This document shows positions 1-11,690 of a stretch of DNA of 34,444 nucleotides, piece by piece. The stretch lies in assembly GCA_025331125.1 (NCBI GenBank), contig JAOALB010000274.1:1-34444 (forward strand), given 5' to 3'. Source of the stretch: Mycogone perniciosa (taxonomy: Eukaryota > Ascomycota > Sordariomycetes > Hypocreales > Hypocreaceae). The translations under genes were made by a program, and so were the position numbers. The notes beneath the pieces were generated by a model that was not told the origin of the DNA, searched no databases, and saw only the letters and a program-made list of their open reading frames with translations. Position 1 is the first letter of the stretch. Every line of letters begins with the position of its first letter.

Positions 1-369
1 GGGGGAATGATCAGAGGAGGCTTTCTTCGAAGGTGGTGTAGTGATACATTAGGTAGGCGCTCGTTCTGGGCGGCTTGGGGGCTAATAGGTTTAGCACGCC
101 CGTAACTAATAGTAGTACTACCTGCACTCGTAGTTGTAGTACGAAGTACTCCTACCAACAAAGCACGCAGAGGCGGTAGAATGGAAAATGTAAAAAAGAA
201 ATTCAAAATGAAATATAAATAATATAAATAAATATGAGCCCGAATGACACCATGGCAATTGAGTTTTTCAGAATTCATCTGCAAGCATGACATGGCCAGC
301 TGAACTGTCGCGCCATGTATGCGAAGAGGCGGCCTTAGTGCCATGTGTCGGGTATCTAATATCTATCTG

Positions 370-391
370 TACTCCGTACGGATACGGAGTA
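370..391. repeat. perfect inverted repeat of the TACTCCGTA motif
   Basis: TACTCCGTA (370-378), a four-base spacer CGGA, then TACGGAGTA (383-391) form a perfect 9-bp inverted repeat. It is built from the same short motif that recurs through the intergenic DNA of this window. A looser relative with 6-bp arms (TACGGA/TCCGTA) lies at 14659-14681. Its function is unknown. Confidence 0.85.
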
Positions 392-1966
392 GCACCAGGT
401 GGGATATTACCTAAGGCCTGTGATGGGATTAGTTAAATGAAGAAGCGCTTCCACGATGATCAACTGTAACAGACAGATTGCGGCATAATCAGACATCAAT
501 CAATGCTCCATACATGGGAGCTCTTTGACGGTAGTATCCCCCCCTCGTTTGCCTGTACTACCCTGTGATCACGAGGGCTCGCACAGACAGGCATTCGTAA
601 ACACATGCGGTGAAACAAAGGGAACAAGGCGTGGCTGGAGAATCCAACCAGTAAGAGACATGGCTTGTTTCTTGGATGCAGCTGCATGGCGCAAAGAAAA
701 ACGAAGCCAGACCCGGCAATTGGCGGAGTATTATTAAAATAAAGCCTTGACCGTGAGCACTACTCCATTGTGGAAAAACGGCCCATTCAATGCGGATGAG
801 AATTGACCATCGTTCTCATTGGCCTCAGATTCTGTCATCATGCCCAGCGCACATATATGCTTCCATTAGAAAGAGTAGGCTTCTCAGCTTATGTCAGGCA
901 TTGCTGTCAACGATTAGGCATCTACTCACAACAAACAAATGTGTGACCTGTCTGCTCAGCAATTGCTGCAGCCGCTCTTCACAATCCTCCAATTTTCCTT
1001 TTTTCCAATGCCGTTGTTTGCAACCCCACTAGTTTTCCAGCTGGGCCTCTCGCCAATCTTACTCGGCTGTCAGCACCACGACAGAAGAGGTAATAGGCAC
1101 TCTGTAATTGGCTGCTGGAAGTGGCCTCCAGGAGGAAGTCCTCTGTTGTGCCTTTTATTGTCGGTGCTGTATGGAGTATGGAGCATGGAATGTGGAATGT
1201 GGAATGCGGAGGAGGAACCACTGAATAAGCACCCGATTCCGCTCCGAGTCCGGGGGCTCCACCAGCAAACCTGAGCCATCACTTTTGTAACCATCCGCTT
1301 TCAAGGCTGTTTGCTCCAGAGAGGCTTCAAAGGTTGGCCTACGTCTGTACTTGTTCTTCCCGTTGTTGTCAATAGAACCACGTTTATACCAACAAACCGG
1401 TTCTCATGGCGGAAGATACATCTGTTACTTCTGGGCCACCATTTTCGTTTGCCGCGCAGTCTGGAATGCTTTCGGAGGCTGTTGAGCAAAATACTTGGCC
1501 ATTTAGCATTTGTCTGGAGATTTCAGGTCCTTCCCGACCTCCACCATACCGAAACGCATTGAGTGTATTCAGAGGGTGAATGAATGCTGTCCTCTGTACG
1601 GAGTACGGGGTACGGCGGGTATTTATATTTAGCACCTGGTGGTTCTCCACTGACGGGACCAATGATGGATACGTCTGATGATCGTTCTGGTCGCCATCCG
1701 ACTAGAATTCACGGGGAAGCGCCACGGAAGTCGCGACAATATGGCTCAAAGTTAGACATTCGTCACTTCTTGGGGATGGATGCCTGTAGTATTTAAGACT
1801 CAGCCTACTCCGTACCTCCCCTTACCAACTCGTTAGCCGCAAGTAAGCCGCCACTCATTATTAAGCCGAGCGTCCTGAAAGGCTACAGGGACCCGATGGC
1901 AACGAAATGAGGACGTTTCGACTATAACACTGGAATCCATCTTGCATGCGATACAGATAGGGTTCC

Positions 1967-1976
1967 CTCCGCGGAG
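1967..1976. promoter_or_regulatory. candidate NirA binding site (palindromic CTCCGCGGAG)
   Basis: CTCCGCGGAG is a perfect 10-bp palindrome. On both strands it fits the Aspergillus NirA consensus CTCCGHGG known from the niiA-niaD promoter. It lies about 1.15 kb upstream of the nitrate transporter start, with AGATAA at 1985 close by. This distance is long for a fungal promoter, so the assignment rests on the motif match and the nature of the downstream gene. Confidence 0.35.
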
Positions 1977-2625
1977 ATGCAGATCCAGATAAGGCCACCT
2001 CCAAAGGGCCGTTTTGCACCGTCTGATATCCGTTATCCCCCAGCGTTCTTATCTCTGGGCTGAGAGGCTAAGAAGAGAGTGGATCCCCGATTCAACTTCC
2101 CGCGATAAACCATCCCCTTGCCATAGGCCAGTGCCTCCGAGAGAATCATATCTTCACTCTGGGAACACTGGTAGATAGAGGATAGCCTCTTTGGTACGGC
2201 GCTATGCAAATAGGATGAAGTCCACACAACCCGGCCAAGCCATACTACTTCTTCTCAGCCTTATCTCGCCTCACAGTCCTCGGAAACAGACAATTCAGTG
2301 CCTTATCAACCTTTTTCCATCTTACAACAAGAAGATCTCACTTCCGCGGACAAGGTGTCGCTGTGCTGAGCCGCTGAAGATCAAAACACATAGGGAGCAG
2401 CATGATTTGGTGTCTCGGTTTACAGCACAGCACGAGGAATAGCGAAACCACGTCTTGGATCAAGCTGTCGAGAATTGGGCGAAAAGGAGAACATCCTCGC
2501 AGAGATTGAAGGAATTGGATTATTGCTGGCTGTTCTACATCTCAGAATTAACCCTGATATACGACCATTCTCCCTTTATAACTGAGGCAGGCATCATTGC
2601 TTTCAGTCTTCATCGTGTCTTGCTC

Positions 2626-2862
2626 TTATCACCACAGAACCGGATTACTACAGACACATATCTTCTTTCTTGGTGTCTCACTGTTATCGGATCGGCGTTT
2701 CTCGCACATTACACCCGTCAGCACCGATCTAGCAATTCAGTCCATCTCCCCAAAGCAGGGGGAGGGGGACAATCTTCCTAGGCTATAACGGCTATCAGTC
2801 TCCATGACCAAGTCTCGTGTGGGTAATTGGACGGCGGCGACAATCTCCCCGTGGGGCTATCA
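2626..2862. promoter_or_regulatory. candidate AreA (GATA) cluster and NirA-like site of nrtA
   Basis: Four HGATAR matches lie within 240 bases on the minus strand: TGATAA (2626-2631), CGATAA (2684-2689), TGATAG (2792-2797) and TGATAG (2857-2862). CCCCGTGG at 2847-2854 is one base away from the NirA consensus. In Aspergillus, nitrate transporter genes need AreA for nitrogen derepression and NirA for nitrate induction, so this is the expected control layout. GATA matches are common by chance, so binding is inferred. Confidence 0.4.
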
Positions 2863-3127
2863 GAAGTATAACGGTATCTCCCGGAGATGCTTTGACCAGC
2901 CTGCATGATACTCATATTCGTGGTAAATTTAGACTGTCTATACCACGTACGGTTTCTATAAATCGTTCGTTCCCACAGTTCTATCCACGATTTTTGGATT
3001 AAGCAGTATCGACATTGGACTTGTTCCACGGACTCAAGACTTTTCTTCATCGATTATTCGTCTCTGAATCCATTCAGAGGTCTGATTGAGTTCCATACAA
3101 GTGTTACGATACAGCTCCACCGTCAAA

Positions 3128-4740
3128 ATGGCCTTTGACATCACAACATTATGGAAGGCCCCCGAGGTCAACCCCATAAACAAGAAGGCACGGAGCGTGC
3201 CTCTTCTGAATCCATTCAACGTCTACGGCAGGGTGTTTACGTTCTCATGGCTGGGTTTTATGCTGGCGTTCTGGGCCTGGTAAATTCCCTCCCTCTCTAC
3301 TGTCATCAACCGCGAATCCCTTATTCTGACTATACAAGGTACACCTTCACTCCTTTATTGACTATCACGATCAAGAAGGACCTGAATCTCTCCCCAACTC
3401 AGATCGCCAACTCCAACATCATCTCTCTATTAGCCACGTTTCTTCTTCGCTTCCTCGCCGGACCACTTTGCGATTTATTCGGAGCTCGACAGGTCTTTGC
3501 TGGCCTAATCCTTCTTGGATGCCTGCCCATTGGCCTAGCCCCCCTCGTCAAGGATGCCACTGGTCTCTACATCTCCAGATTCTTCATCGGCATCCTGGGA
3601 GCGACCTTTGTGCCTTGCCAGGTGTGGTGCACTGGATTCTTCGATAAGAACATAGTCGGAACGGCCAATGCCTTGTCTGGAGGCTGGGGCAACGCCGGTG
3701 GTGGCATCACATACTTCATTATGCCCGCCGTGTTCGATTCCCTCGTTGCCAATCAGGGACTCAGTGCGTCAGAGGCATGGAGAGTCACCTTCATCGTTCC
3801 CCTGGTTTGCTTACTCACATGCGGCACCGCCATGCTCTTCCTTTGCCCCGATACCCCCCTTGGTCCATGGAACGAGCGATCTCAGCGCATCAAAGAGAAC
3901 CTCCAATCCCACGGTATTGAGGAAGTCGCCGTTGTTGACATCCCTGGCGGCATCTTGGATCGTGCCCCAACTGACGAAGAAAAGGGGGTGAAATCAGGAG
4001 CTAGCTCCGACATAGAAGGCCAATTCTGGGACGAGAAGATACTTTCTCGGGACGAGGCACGAGAGTTGGCCCAAGGCGAGACAATCGTCAAACCTAGCCT
4101 GAAGGAGTCTATCCCGATTATTTGCTCTCCGCAGACCTTGTTCCATGTTGCCACTTACGCATGCTCCTTCGGAGGTGAATTGGCCATCAACTCGGTATTG
4201 AGCGCCTACTTTGTGAAGAACTTCCCACACCTGGACCAGACAAACGCGAGCAACTACGCCGCCATCTTTGGCTTCCTCAACTTTGTCATGCGACCTATGG
4301 GTGGTATTATGGCTGATATCCTTTACAACAAACTCGGCCGCAACCTGTGGCTCAAGAAGGGCTGGATCACTGCGTGCGGCGTCCTAACGGGCGCAATGTT
4401 CGTCATCATCGGCCAAGTCAACCCAACAGAGCAGAGCGGACAAACGATAGGCACCATGGTAGGCCTGATTGTCTTACTGGCCGTCTTTCTCGAGGCCGGC
4501 AACGGAGCCAACTTTGCACTGGTGCCGCACGTACATCCCTCTGCTAACGGTGTCGTGTCGGGTCTGGCAGGCGGCGGCGGCAACCTCGGCGGCGTCATCT
4601 TTGCGATCATCTTCCGATTTATGAACAATGGCAACGACTATGCGAAGGGGTTCTGGGTGGTTGGGATTATTCACATTGCAGTGAACCTGGCGGTTTGCTG
4701 GATCCCGCCCTTGCCGAAGGGACAGGTTGGGGGTCGATGA
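3128..4740 (+). CDS. nrtA: high-affinity nitrate transporter (NNP family, MFS)
   Basis: A plasma-membrane nitrate/proton symporter of the nitrate-nitrite porter branch of the major facilitator superfamily; it brings nitrate in for assimilation. Exons are 3128-3279 and 3339-4740. The 59-nt intron has a GTAAAT donor, a CTGAC branch at 3326 and an AAG acceptor, and its removal restores FWAWYTF. The product is 517 aa, close to the roughly 507 aa of A. nidulans NrtA. Visible landmarks are N-terminal NPFNVYGRVF, the arginine in LLRFLAGPLCD, the first nitrate signature SGGWGNAGGGITY, VWCTGFFDK, a long hydrophilic central loop (about residues 230-310), a second arginine in NFVMRPMGG, and the second signature AGGGGNLGG after GANFALVPHVHP. 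The ATG chosen gives the usual fungal N-terminus; an upstream in-frame ATG at 3086 lacks conserved sequence. The gene stands alone, with no niiA or niaD beside it, so it could be the nrtB-type paralogue. Confidence 0.95.
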
Positions 4741-6107
4741 ACAAGACATTTTTAATGATGATTTATGCCATTCTATTTTGGAAATATCTATTGACTGTCT
4801 TGGATTTTTGGATAATTTTATGCGACGACATCGAAAGCGGATAATATGTACATAGAGCGCGTCCAGCGATCGATGTTTGGCGTTTAGGCAAATGGGAATC
4901 CGCACAGCGTCAGACCAACTACAATGCGAGTAAAATAATCCGTATTCTCTAGATAATAAATGCCGGATCCGGAAGTTCGAGCAGATTGCATTCTCAGTAG
5001 TATCCATCATAATGTATCCATCACGCCGGTATGCAACCCGTCTTGGCTCTTCATCAAGCGGGGGGAAAAACCACAAGTGCCATCAAAGACAACACAATGT
5101 CTCAGACACACATCATCACGCACATCATCTCCAGCCCCTGCCTTCCCCTTGTCTGCCTTGGCAACTTGTTGGTCAACGCCCCAAAACATACATAAGCCAC
5201 ACTTAAAACGTCCTCGTAATGCGAGAGAAAAAAAAATCTTTTCTTTTCTTCTCTCCTCGCCCCCGCTAAGAGCCTCATCACGGAAGGTATCCGAGGGTCG
5301 TTTCATGCTAACAAGGGATATTACGAGTTCGTATAGCAGAGTGAGGAGAGAGAGAGACCAATGCTCCGCATATCTCGGTTGTAATAACAAACCGTATTAT
5401 TGCTATTACGGAGTACTACTACTACATACAAACTGCTAGACAATGGCGCGCAGAAGAAGTGAGACAAATTAAAAGGAAACAAGCGCAGACGATGACGAAA
5501 TCTCACTGTCCCCAATGCGGCTCTTCCGTTCCTTGAATGTCTCACCTGTCCGCTCATCAACAAGCCACCCGCTGTCGCATTGCAGCGCGGCGGCACTGTG
5601 TTTGTGTCTCAAAAAGAAGTGGCTGAGATCAACTGCAATGCGCAAATGGCATGCGCATCTCGTTGCCCCATGTAAACAATCAGTTGACGACGCGCATTGA
5701 AGATGAGAACAATTAAGCACACTGACCACAGGATGGAGAATGGGTGGATGTTCAATTGGGTGTAAATCATACTCTACAAAAGTCATGCACGGCGTATAAT
5801 GTTATAGTGTCACGTCAACAGGACCATTGAGTTCGAACCCGGTTCTCTCTATTCACACCAAACCTAGATATCCTACATAAAAAACAAAGCCCAAAGATAA
5901 TAAAAGAGTCATAAAGTTCCACACTTGTATCCGACGGAATCAAGGCAGAACATGTCTTCTTAACTCCTTTCCAAAGTAAACCTATGTGCAATGAAGTGCA
6001 GATGACTCTGGGCTCTCTCTCAGGAGAGGCCAGAGCCCCTTGCATATCAAAATTGACACCATGATAGAAGAAGGCAAGAGAACCAATCACACACTCCTGT
6101 CCATTGC
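4741..6107. other. gene-free stretch between nrtA and the GPI protein gene
   Basis: Both flanking genes point their 3' ends into this stretch. I see no conserved protein. The longest open frame (minus, 4474-5076) is the antisense of the nrtA 3' end. One TACGGAGTA lies at 5407-5415, followed by a run of TAC triplets. GTTCGAACCC at 5831 resembles a tRNA B box but no cloverleaf folds around it. Confidence 0.55.
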
Positions 6108-6921
6108 TCACAGAGCGAGGAAAGCCACGATCAGACCACCAATGAGGGCCACGGAGCTTGCACCAACGTGGGTACCAGCAGAGCCAGGGGCAATGGTAGG
6201 AACAATCGTGGGCTTAACAGTCCCGTTGGTCGGGCTGGCCCAGGTGGTGCTGGTGAGAACAACATTGGAAGGGGCGACAACAGTGGTCTGGGGACCTTGA
6301 GTGCTGGTGTAGGTGGCCAGAGTTGTAGAGGTGTTGTAGCTGGGAATAGTATAGGTAGGGACGCTAACACTGGACGAGCTGGACGAGGTTGACGTGGGAA
6401 CGGCCTCTGAAGAAGTGGTAGACTCGACTGATTGCGTAGACAGGGTAACGGTCTTGACGCCAGTGGAGGTGGTCACGGTTGAAGTAGTGGTGCCAGCCTT
6501 GATGTGGAAAGGGTTGGAGTACTGGAAAATATCGGGGCTGCTCTCGTACTTGAAGATAAGACCGTAGACGGCCAATTCGCCAAGAGCAGCATCAACGAGC
6601 CAGTCGTAGGACAGAGCCGAGTTCTTGACACCAGCTATGGAAGGCAAACATTGTCAGCAAATGCGAGGGGGAAAGTGGCGCTGGGGAAAACTCACAGGCA
6701 ATGACAGCCAGAGGAAACTGGGTGTTCTGGGTCGCACCGCCGATCAGGGTGATGGAGATGGTGCCAGCAGCATACTTGGCGGGAGCCTGCCAGGTGATCT
6801 TCAAGGTCGAACCTGCGGGAACCACCTGGTTGTAGGTGGGGGCGGTGATGGGGTCGAAGTCGGGAGTCTGGGCAAAGGCAGAAGCAGCCAGCGCCAAAAG
6901 GGTGGTGATGGAGAAACGCAT
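6108..6921 (-). CDS. Kre9/KNH-type Ser/Thr-rich GPI-anchored cell-wall protein
   Basis: A secreted protein expected to be attached to the plasma membrane or cell wall by a GPI anchor; the Kre9/KNH family is linked to beta-1,6-glucan and wall organisation, but the exact role here is unknown. Exons on the minus strand are 6921-6696 and 6634-6108. The 61-nt intron has a GTGAGT donor, a GCTGAC branch and a TAG acceptor, giving 250 aa. Residues 1-18 are a signal peptide ending AFAQ. Residues about 24-120 match the Ser-Thr-rich GPI-anchored membrane family domain, beginning YNQVVPAGSTLKITW. About residues 125-220 are a Ser/Thr stalk with likely O-glycosylation. The C-terminus, after APGSAGTH, is a short hydrophobic tail (VALIGGLIVAFLAL) typical of a GPI signal. 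It stands alone, without an operon-like partner. Confidence 0.9.
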
Positions 6922-7446
6922 TTTGGTAAAGTTGAAAATGTTTCTTGGGTGGAAGAATCTGGAAAGATACTGATGTCGTTACTAAAAAAGAACGAATGGA
7001 AGATTGAAGTTATAAAAAAAGAGCGTGGGTGGCTGGTAGCCTAAAGCGTTGAGAGAGTGACAGAACGACAGCTGGTATGTGAAGAAGAAGAGGAAGAAAT
7101 AGAAGAAGGAATGGAGAGCAAAGAGGCGCGATGAAGTACGAAAAGGCGAGACAGCGACGCCCCTCCCTCTCACAATAGCCTATAGGTACGAAGTACTCGT
7201 AGTGGCTGGCACAGTGTGGATGAGGTGCTGCATGCCGTAGCATGGGTTGCGTAGGCTATTGCGAGCGGGGGGGTGACCACTGTAACCAGTGCGAGCCGGC
7301 GCCTGCCTAGACCAGACAAACAGGCGAAGCCTTAGCGTTCCAGAGCCCTGTCCGTCGGTCCGATGCCAGTCTGCCCAGTGCGCCGCGGCTGGCCCGTTGG
7401 CACGGCGTAACGTACCGCTCTTTGTTCCTGCATGAAGAACCAACAA

Positions 7447-7479
7447 GGACCCAGAAAGGACCCAGAAAGGACCCAGAAA
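7447..7479. repeat. 11-bp tandem repeat, three perfect copies
   Basis: Three exact head-to-tail copies of GGACCCAGAAA, followed by the start of a fourth (GGA), about 520 bases upstream of the GPI protein start. It looks like a minisatellite produced by slippage. No function can be assigned. Confidence 0.9.
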
Positions 7480-8106
7480 GGAAGCTTGGGAAAAAGCGGG
7501 ACTCACGCGGTCAGGGGTCAAAAGAAATTAAATCGACGGATGAGGGCTTCTGATTGGTGCGTGCGGCGGGGAGGTTGCAGGGCTGATCTGACTCTTTTTT
7601 GTGATTTCCACAACGGGCGCAGAGGGACTTTTTGACATTGCGTGTTTGCGTTGGATGAGAGTCCAGCAGCATCACATCATATTTGGACCAACACGAAATT
7701 CATCTCCGTCGAGACTAGGATACGCTCGTAGGCAGAAAATCTTACGCCACAAATGGGGGGACTGACTGGAAACTTCAGCTGCTGCAACTCTTTTTTCAGC
7801 GAGCGCTTATACAACTGCTAGTGTAAGCAATAGGCCATTGTGGCGCCCTGCTCGATGACATTATCCCGTCTCTGTCAGGCAGATAAGGAACACTGTCGAG
7901 ATCTTATTCGTCTATCCTCTAATTGACGGCTGGTGGTGTCACAGCTAGGTAGGGCTACCTCGAAATGGTTGCGCTCTTCATCCAGCCTTACGCATGTCGC
8001 AGATGACCACTTCGATCGCAGTATGCACTCTTACTACTTCGTACTTGTACTACCCCTACTACTAATATCGCGTCAAGGCTGCCATGTGGTACGACTTGGT
8101 AAACGC

Positions 8107-8145
8107 AAAAAAGAAAAAAAAAGAAAAAGAGAGAAAGAAAAAAAG
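8107..8145 (+). repeat. 39-base purine-only tract
   Basis: An uninterrupted run of A and G (mostly A) on the plus strand. It is intergenic low-complexity DNA. Such tracts can exclude nucleosomes, but nothing here shows that it does. Confidence 0.8.
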
Positions 8146-9663
8146 CCTTCTTCAGCGTGCAGGTCCGTGTTGCTTCGAGACTCACCACCTCGCGTGCAAT
8201 CACACGCATCGCGTAAAAAACACTGGGGTTGAGATGCTTCAGCCACTGCATGGCCGCTCCACAAGTCCACATGTTGGTTCTTGTCAGCCATTTTCGCTAT
8301 AAGAGGAAATCGCCGATTCACCAAGTCACTGAATACCCATGTTAAGAGCCGCATACTATCGATTCGCGTGCTCGTTTGCGAAATCGAGTCATACCGGTGT
8401 GCAATTTTTTCCCTTCATTTTAGTAAATTTCGGAGGTTCCTCTATTTCCCACGAGCCGAACAGCTGTTTGCGTTTGCATGCTGGAGACGTGGCGGTGAAT
8501 GACAAATGCCTGCTTTTGCAGCAAACAGTGGGCAACGCATCGGAAATGATAGTTGATGTTGCCTAATCCCCGGGCGTCACACAATAATGGCGGTAGGCAG
8601 ATTCTATTGCCCTCAGCCCAAGCCTGTTTTTCTCCTAGACCACAGGCTGAATTTTGAATGAGGTAGGTAGTAGTATTGGTCGCACGCCAGTTGTTGTGAG
8701 TGGATAGGCAACTCAGCTGAAGCCCCTCAATGAAATAAAGGGATTGAGGCTCTTTTCTTTAAGGTTAACTAATAATATGGAGTACTACTACGGAGTACCT
8801 GCTAGTATCATTGGAAACGTGCGTCTGAACGCCCCGCTAACTGTCCATATGTAGACATATCTAGTGATATTAGTAATAGTATGTCGTACTATTATCCACA
8901 GCCTCAAGCCAAGTCACGGCGAATTCGAAAATAGCACTTCGTACACAGCACTACTAGTGGTACTACCGACCACACACTATTGAAGCCAATCCCGTGTGAA
9001 TGTTATGATTACTCGTACTATCTACCATTTGAAATCCCAAGATAGAAATCACCTTCGTCTGGAATTGTCGGCTTTAGGGTAGTAGTTGTGCCAAATTTCA
9101 GGGCGCCATGATCTCGGGTAGGTAATTGCTCCAGGATGGTAGTTCCGTTTCATATAAGAGTTGGCTGTCGTAGGGCAATACCTAGTATTCTCCTTACTCG
9201 TAAACCACGTCCTATTTCAGGGTTGCTACTAATAGCTTAATGCCCTGTAAATCGATGAGTATGATTAAGGAGTGCTTATTTCTTACACCGAAATGAGTGG
9301 TACGAGATAATTGTTAGATGATGCATCTGCAATGTACCCGGAGAACGGAGAAATACAGGTATGGTGGGGAGAAGAAAGTTTCGGTAACCTTTGTAAGGCA
9401 GCTTAAAATTTATGGAAACTTTTTGCGTGACACTGTACGAGTAGTAATACAGGTAGTAGTCCTACTGCTAGTACCAGCGGTATGAGGTCCGGACTTCATA
9501 CTCCGTACTCCATACCTTAAATCTAAACAGTCTCCACGCATTCCACCCCATTCCCTGTTTAGTATAGCGGTACCACATCCTACCTGAGACCCATAAAAAA
9601 TCTTGAGCCTCATCCATCACAACGCTTCAGCCTTGTCCTCCACATAATCAATCTGACTCAATC

Positions 9664-11257
9664 ATGAGCTCTCCCGATGAACTAGCCAGGGACTCACCTC
9701 CGCCCTACAAGAGGAGAAAGACACGCGATCCTTTGGCCCTGAGATTGAGCTCGCCCGATGCCCTGACGACGGCAGGAGTCGACCACGACGACTTGCGCCA
9801 CGCGAGGCGACTCTCACAAGATGGCCGAAACCTGAGTAGAAGCCCAAGCAAAGGCGCGTCCAACAAAGAATATTACCCACAGAATCGCAACTCCTCCCGC
9901 TCACGATCACACTCGCGGTCTCGGTCAGAATCAAGATCGCCATCAAGATCGCGACAGCGTTCAAGATCAGAGTCTAGCTCTGGCTCGCGGACGCGTTCAC
10001 AGTCTCGTGCTCGATCACACTCCAGATCCCCAACAAGAACCCCTCGCTCCCGAAACCGCTCTCGCTCACGAACTTCTACGGACCGCACGCGATCAGAGTC
10101 GTCCTCTCCTAGAACTCAACAGCCTACACCTCCACGAGAGCCCCTGAAGCCGAATTACCGACCCCGACTTGTACTTCATGGGCACACGAAACCTGTCTCT
10201 CAGGTTCGCATCTCGCCAAATGGCCGTTTCATAGCTTCCGCGTCGGCCGACGCGACTGTCAAGATCTGGGATGCAGCGACTGGAGCTCATATGGATACTC
10301 TCGTCGGTCACATGGCTGGTGTGAGTTGCCTGGCCTGGACTCCTGATAGCAACACGCTTGCTAGTGGTTCAGATGACAAGGCTATTCGGCTGTGGGATCG
10401 GGTAACGGGACGACCCAAGACCACCGCTCGAAAGTCGGCGGGGCAAGAAATGGCACCACTACGAGGACACCACAACTATATCCACTGTTTGGCCTTCTCC
10501 CCCAAGGGAAACATTCTGGCTAGTGGGTCATACGATGAGGCTGTCTTCCTCTGGGACGTTAGAGCGGGGAGGTTGATGAGAAGTCTCCCGGCTCACAGTG
10601 ACCCAGTGAGTGGTATTGACTTTTGTGGTGATGGAACTCTGGTGGTGAGCTGTTCAACAGACGGGCTGATGTAAGCTTTCACCCTTTCCCTTATCCTTCA
10701 CCTTGCCCAACTTACAGGTTAACGTTACGACCAGTCGTGTGTGGGACACCTCAACCGGTCAATGTCTTCGAACTCTTGTGCACGAAGATAACCCCGCAGT
10801 AACGAATGTGTGCTTCTCTCCTAATGGACGCTTTGTCCTTGCTTTCAATCTCGATAACTGTATTCGGCTGTGGGATTATGTGTCTGGCAGCGTCAAGAAG
10901 ACGTATCAGGGACATCGCAACCAGAAATTCGCTGTTGGTGGCTGCTTTGGTGTCCTCGATGGCGAGGCCTTCATTGCTTCTGCGAGTGAAGATGGTGACA
11001 TTGTGCTATGGGATGTCAAGAATAAGGGGGTAATTCAACGTGTCCAGGGCAACAAAGGTGTGTGCTTTTGGGTAGATGTTCATGGCGAGACGATGGTGAC
11101 TGCTGGGCAAGACAGCACCGTAAAGGTATACCGACATATTCGGGATTCTGGGGAGCTGAATGGGATAACAGCAAATGACTTGAAACCAACGACTCAGGGG
11201 ATGCTACAGGCTGAGCTGCCGATCAGACAGGAAGATATCAAGTTAGAAGATGCCTGA
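9664..11257 (+). CDS. Swd3/WDR5-like WD40 protein with an N-terminal RS domain
   Basis: Probably the WDR5/Swd3-type beta-propeller that scaffolds the COMPASS histone H3K4 methyltransferase in the nucleus. Exons are 9664-10670 and 10735-11257. The 64-nt intron has a GTAAGC donor and an acceptor at GACCAG, and its removal gives DGLIRVWD, the conserved end of blade 4. The product is 509 aa. Residues 1-60 are basic and acidic linker with KRRK. Residues about 78-150 are a dense Arg/Ser domain of the SR-protein type. From residue 172 there are seven WD40 blades, including GHTKPVSQVRISPNG...VKIWD, ASGSDDKAIRLWD and ASGSYDEAVFLWD, then the WDR5-like YQGHRNQKF and a last blade ending VKVYRH. WDR5 and yeast Swd3 are only about 315-335 aa and lack the RS region, so a splicing-linked WD40 protein is the alternative. 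The start is the first ATG in a favourable context. Confidence 0.85.
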
Positions 11258-11690
11258 ATGGGCTAGACAACCAAACATAATTACCCATGTTCGAGTGGCC
11301 AGATGTGCTTGATACACAAAATATAGCTGCTACTCGGGATCATATTTACCTACTTCATCCATCGCCATGGTCTGATATGGTGTTAATATTAACCATGCTA
11401 CCAGACATATTGAAAATTCATCCCACTAACGGTTATCAGAAATTGTGGGTGAACCTCGTCACTACCGTTCAATAGTTGGAGATTCCATTTCAGCCTTCAT
11501 CTATCAAGACCACAGAACAGATTGTCTGCCCTCATTGTCAGGACAACTTCTCCATTCGATTTCCAGAGCCCGTTCTTGAGAAAGCCTCATCGGTCAACCG
11601 GAAGTTGAACCACCAGAGAATAAAACCAACCAATCGGATTATTCGTCGCAATAGGAGTCTCGGTCAGAGTCTTGAGCCTCTTCGCATGCG
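11258..11690. other. spacer between the WD40 gene and the Hsp70-like pseudogene
   Basis: Convergent 3' ends meet here. No conserved protein is visible. A plus-strand frame at 11476-11706 contains CPHC once, but there is no second metal-binding pair and it overlaps the end of the pseudogene, so I do not call it. Confidence 0.5.

Larger units (their letters stand above)
1..3127. other. gene-free stretch upstream of nrtA
   Basis: I see no convincing coding region here on either strand. Open frames are short, lack recognisable motifs and overlap each other. The stretch holds four exact copies of the dispersed TACTCCGTA/TACGGAGTA motif (370, 383, 1597, 1806), one TACGAAGTA (140), and the candidate nitrate-regulation sites listed separately. 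Nearest to the gene, TATAAAT at 2957-2963 lies about 165 nt before the nrtA start codon and could be its TATA element. Confidence 0.6.
6922..9663. other. gene-free stretch, divergent promoters and low-complexity DNA
   Basis: This holds the upstream regions of two divergently transcribed genes, the GPI protein (minus) and the WD40 protein (plus). I find no conserved coding region. It contains a short tandem repeat and a purine tract (listed separately), TACGGAGTA/TACTCCGTA at 8789 and 9499, TACGAAGTA/TACTTCGTA at 7187 and 8035, and many runs of TAC/TAG triplets. Confidence 0.55.

Noticed and set aside
4474..5076. 200-aa open frame on the minus strand
   Set aside because: It overlaps the end of the nitrate transporter gene in antisense and has no recognisable motif.
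5829..5842. GTTCGAACCC resembling a tRNA B box
   Set aside because: No T stem, anticodon arm or acceptor stem can be paired around it on either strand.
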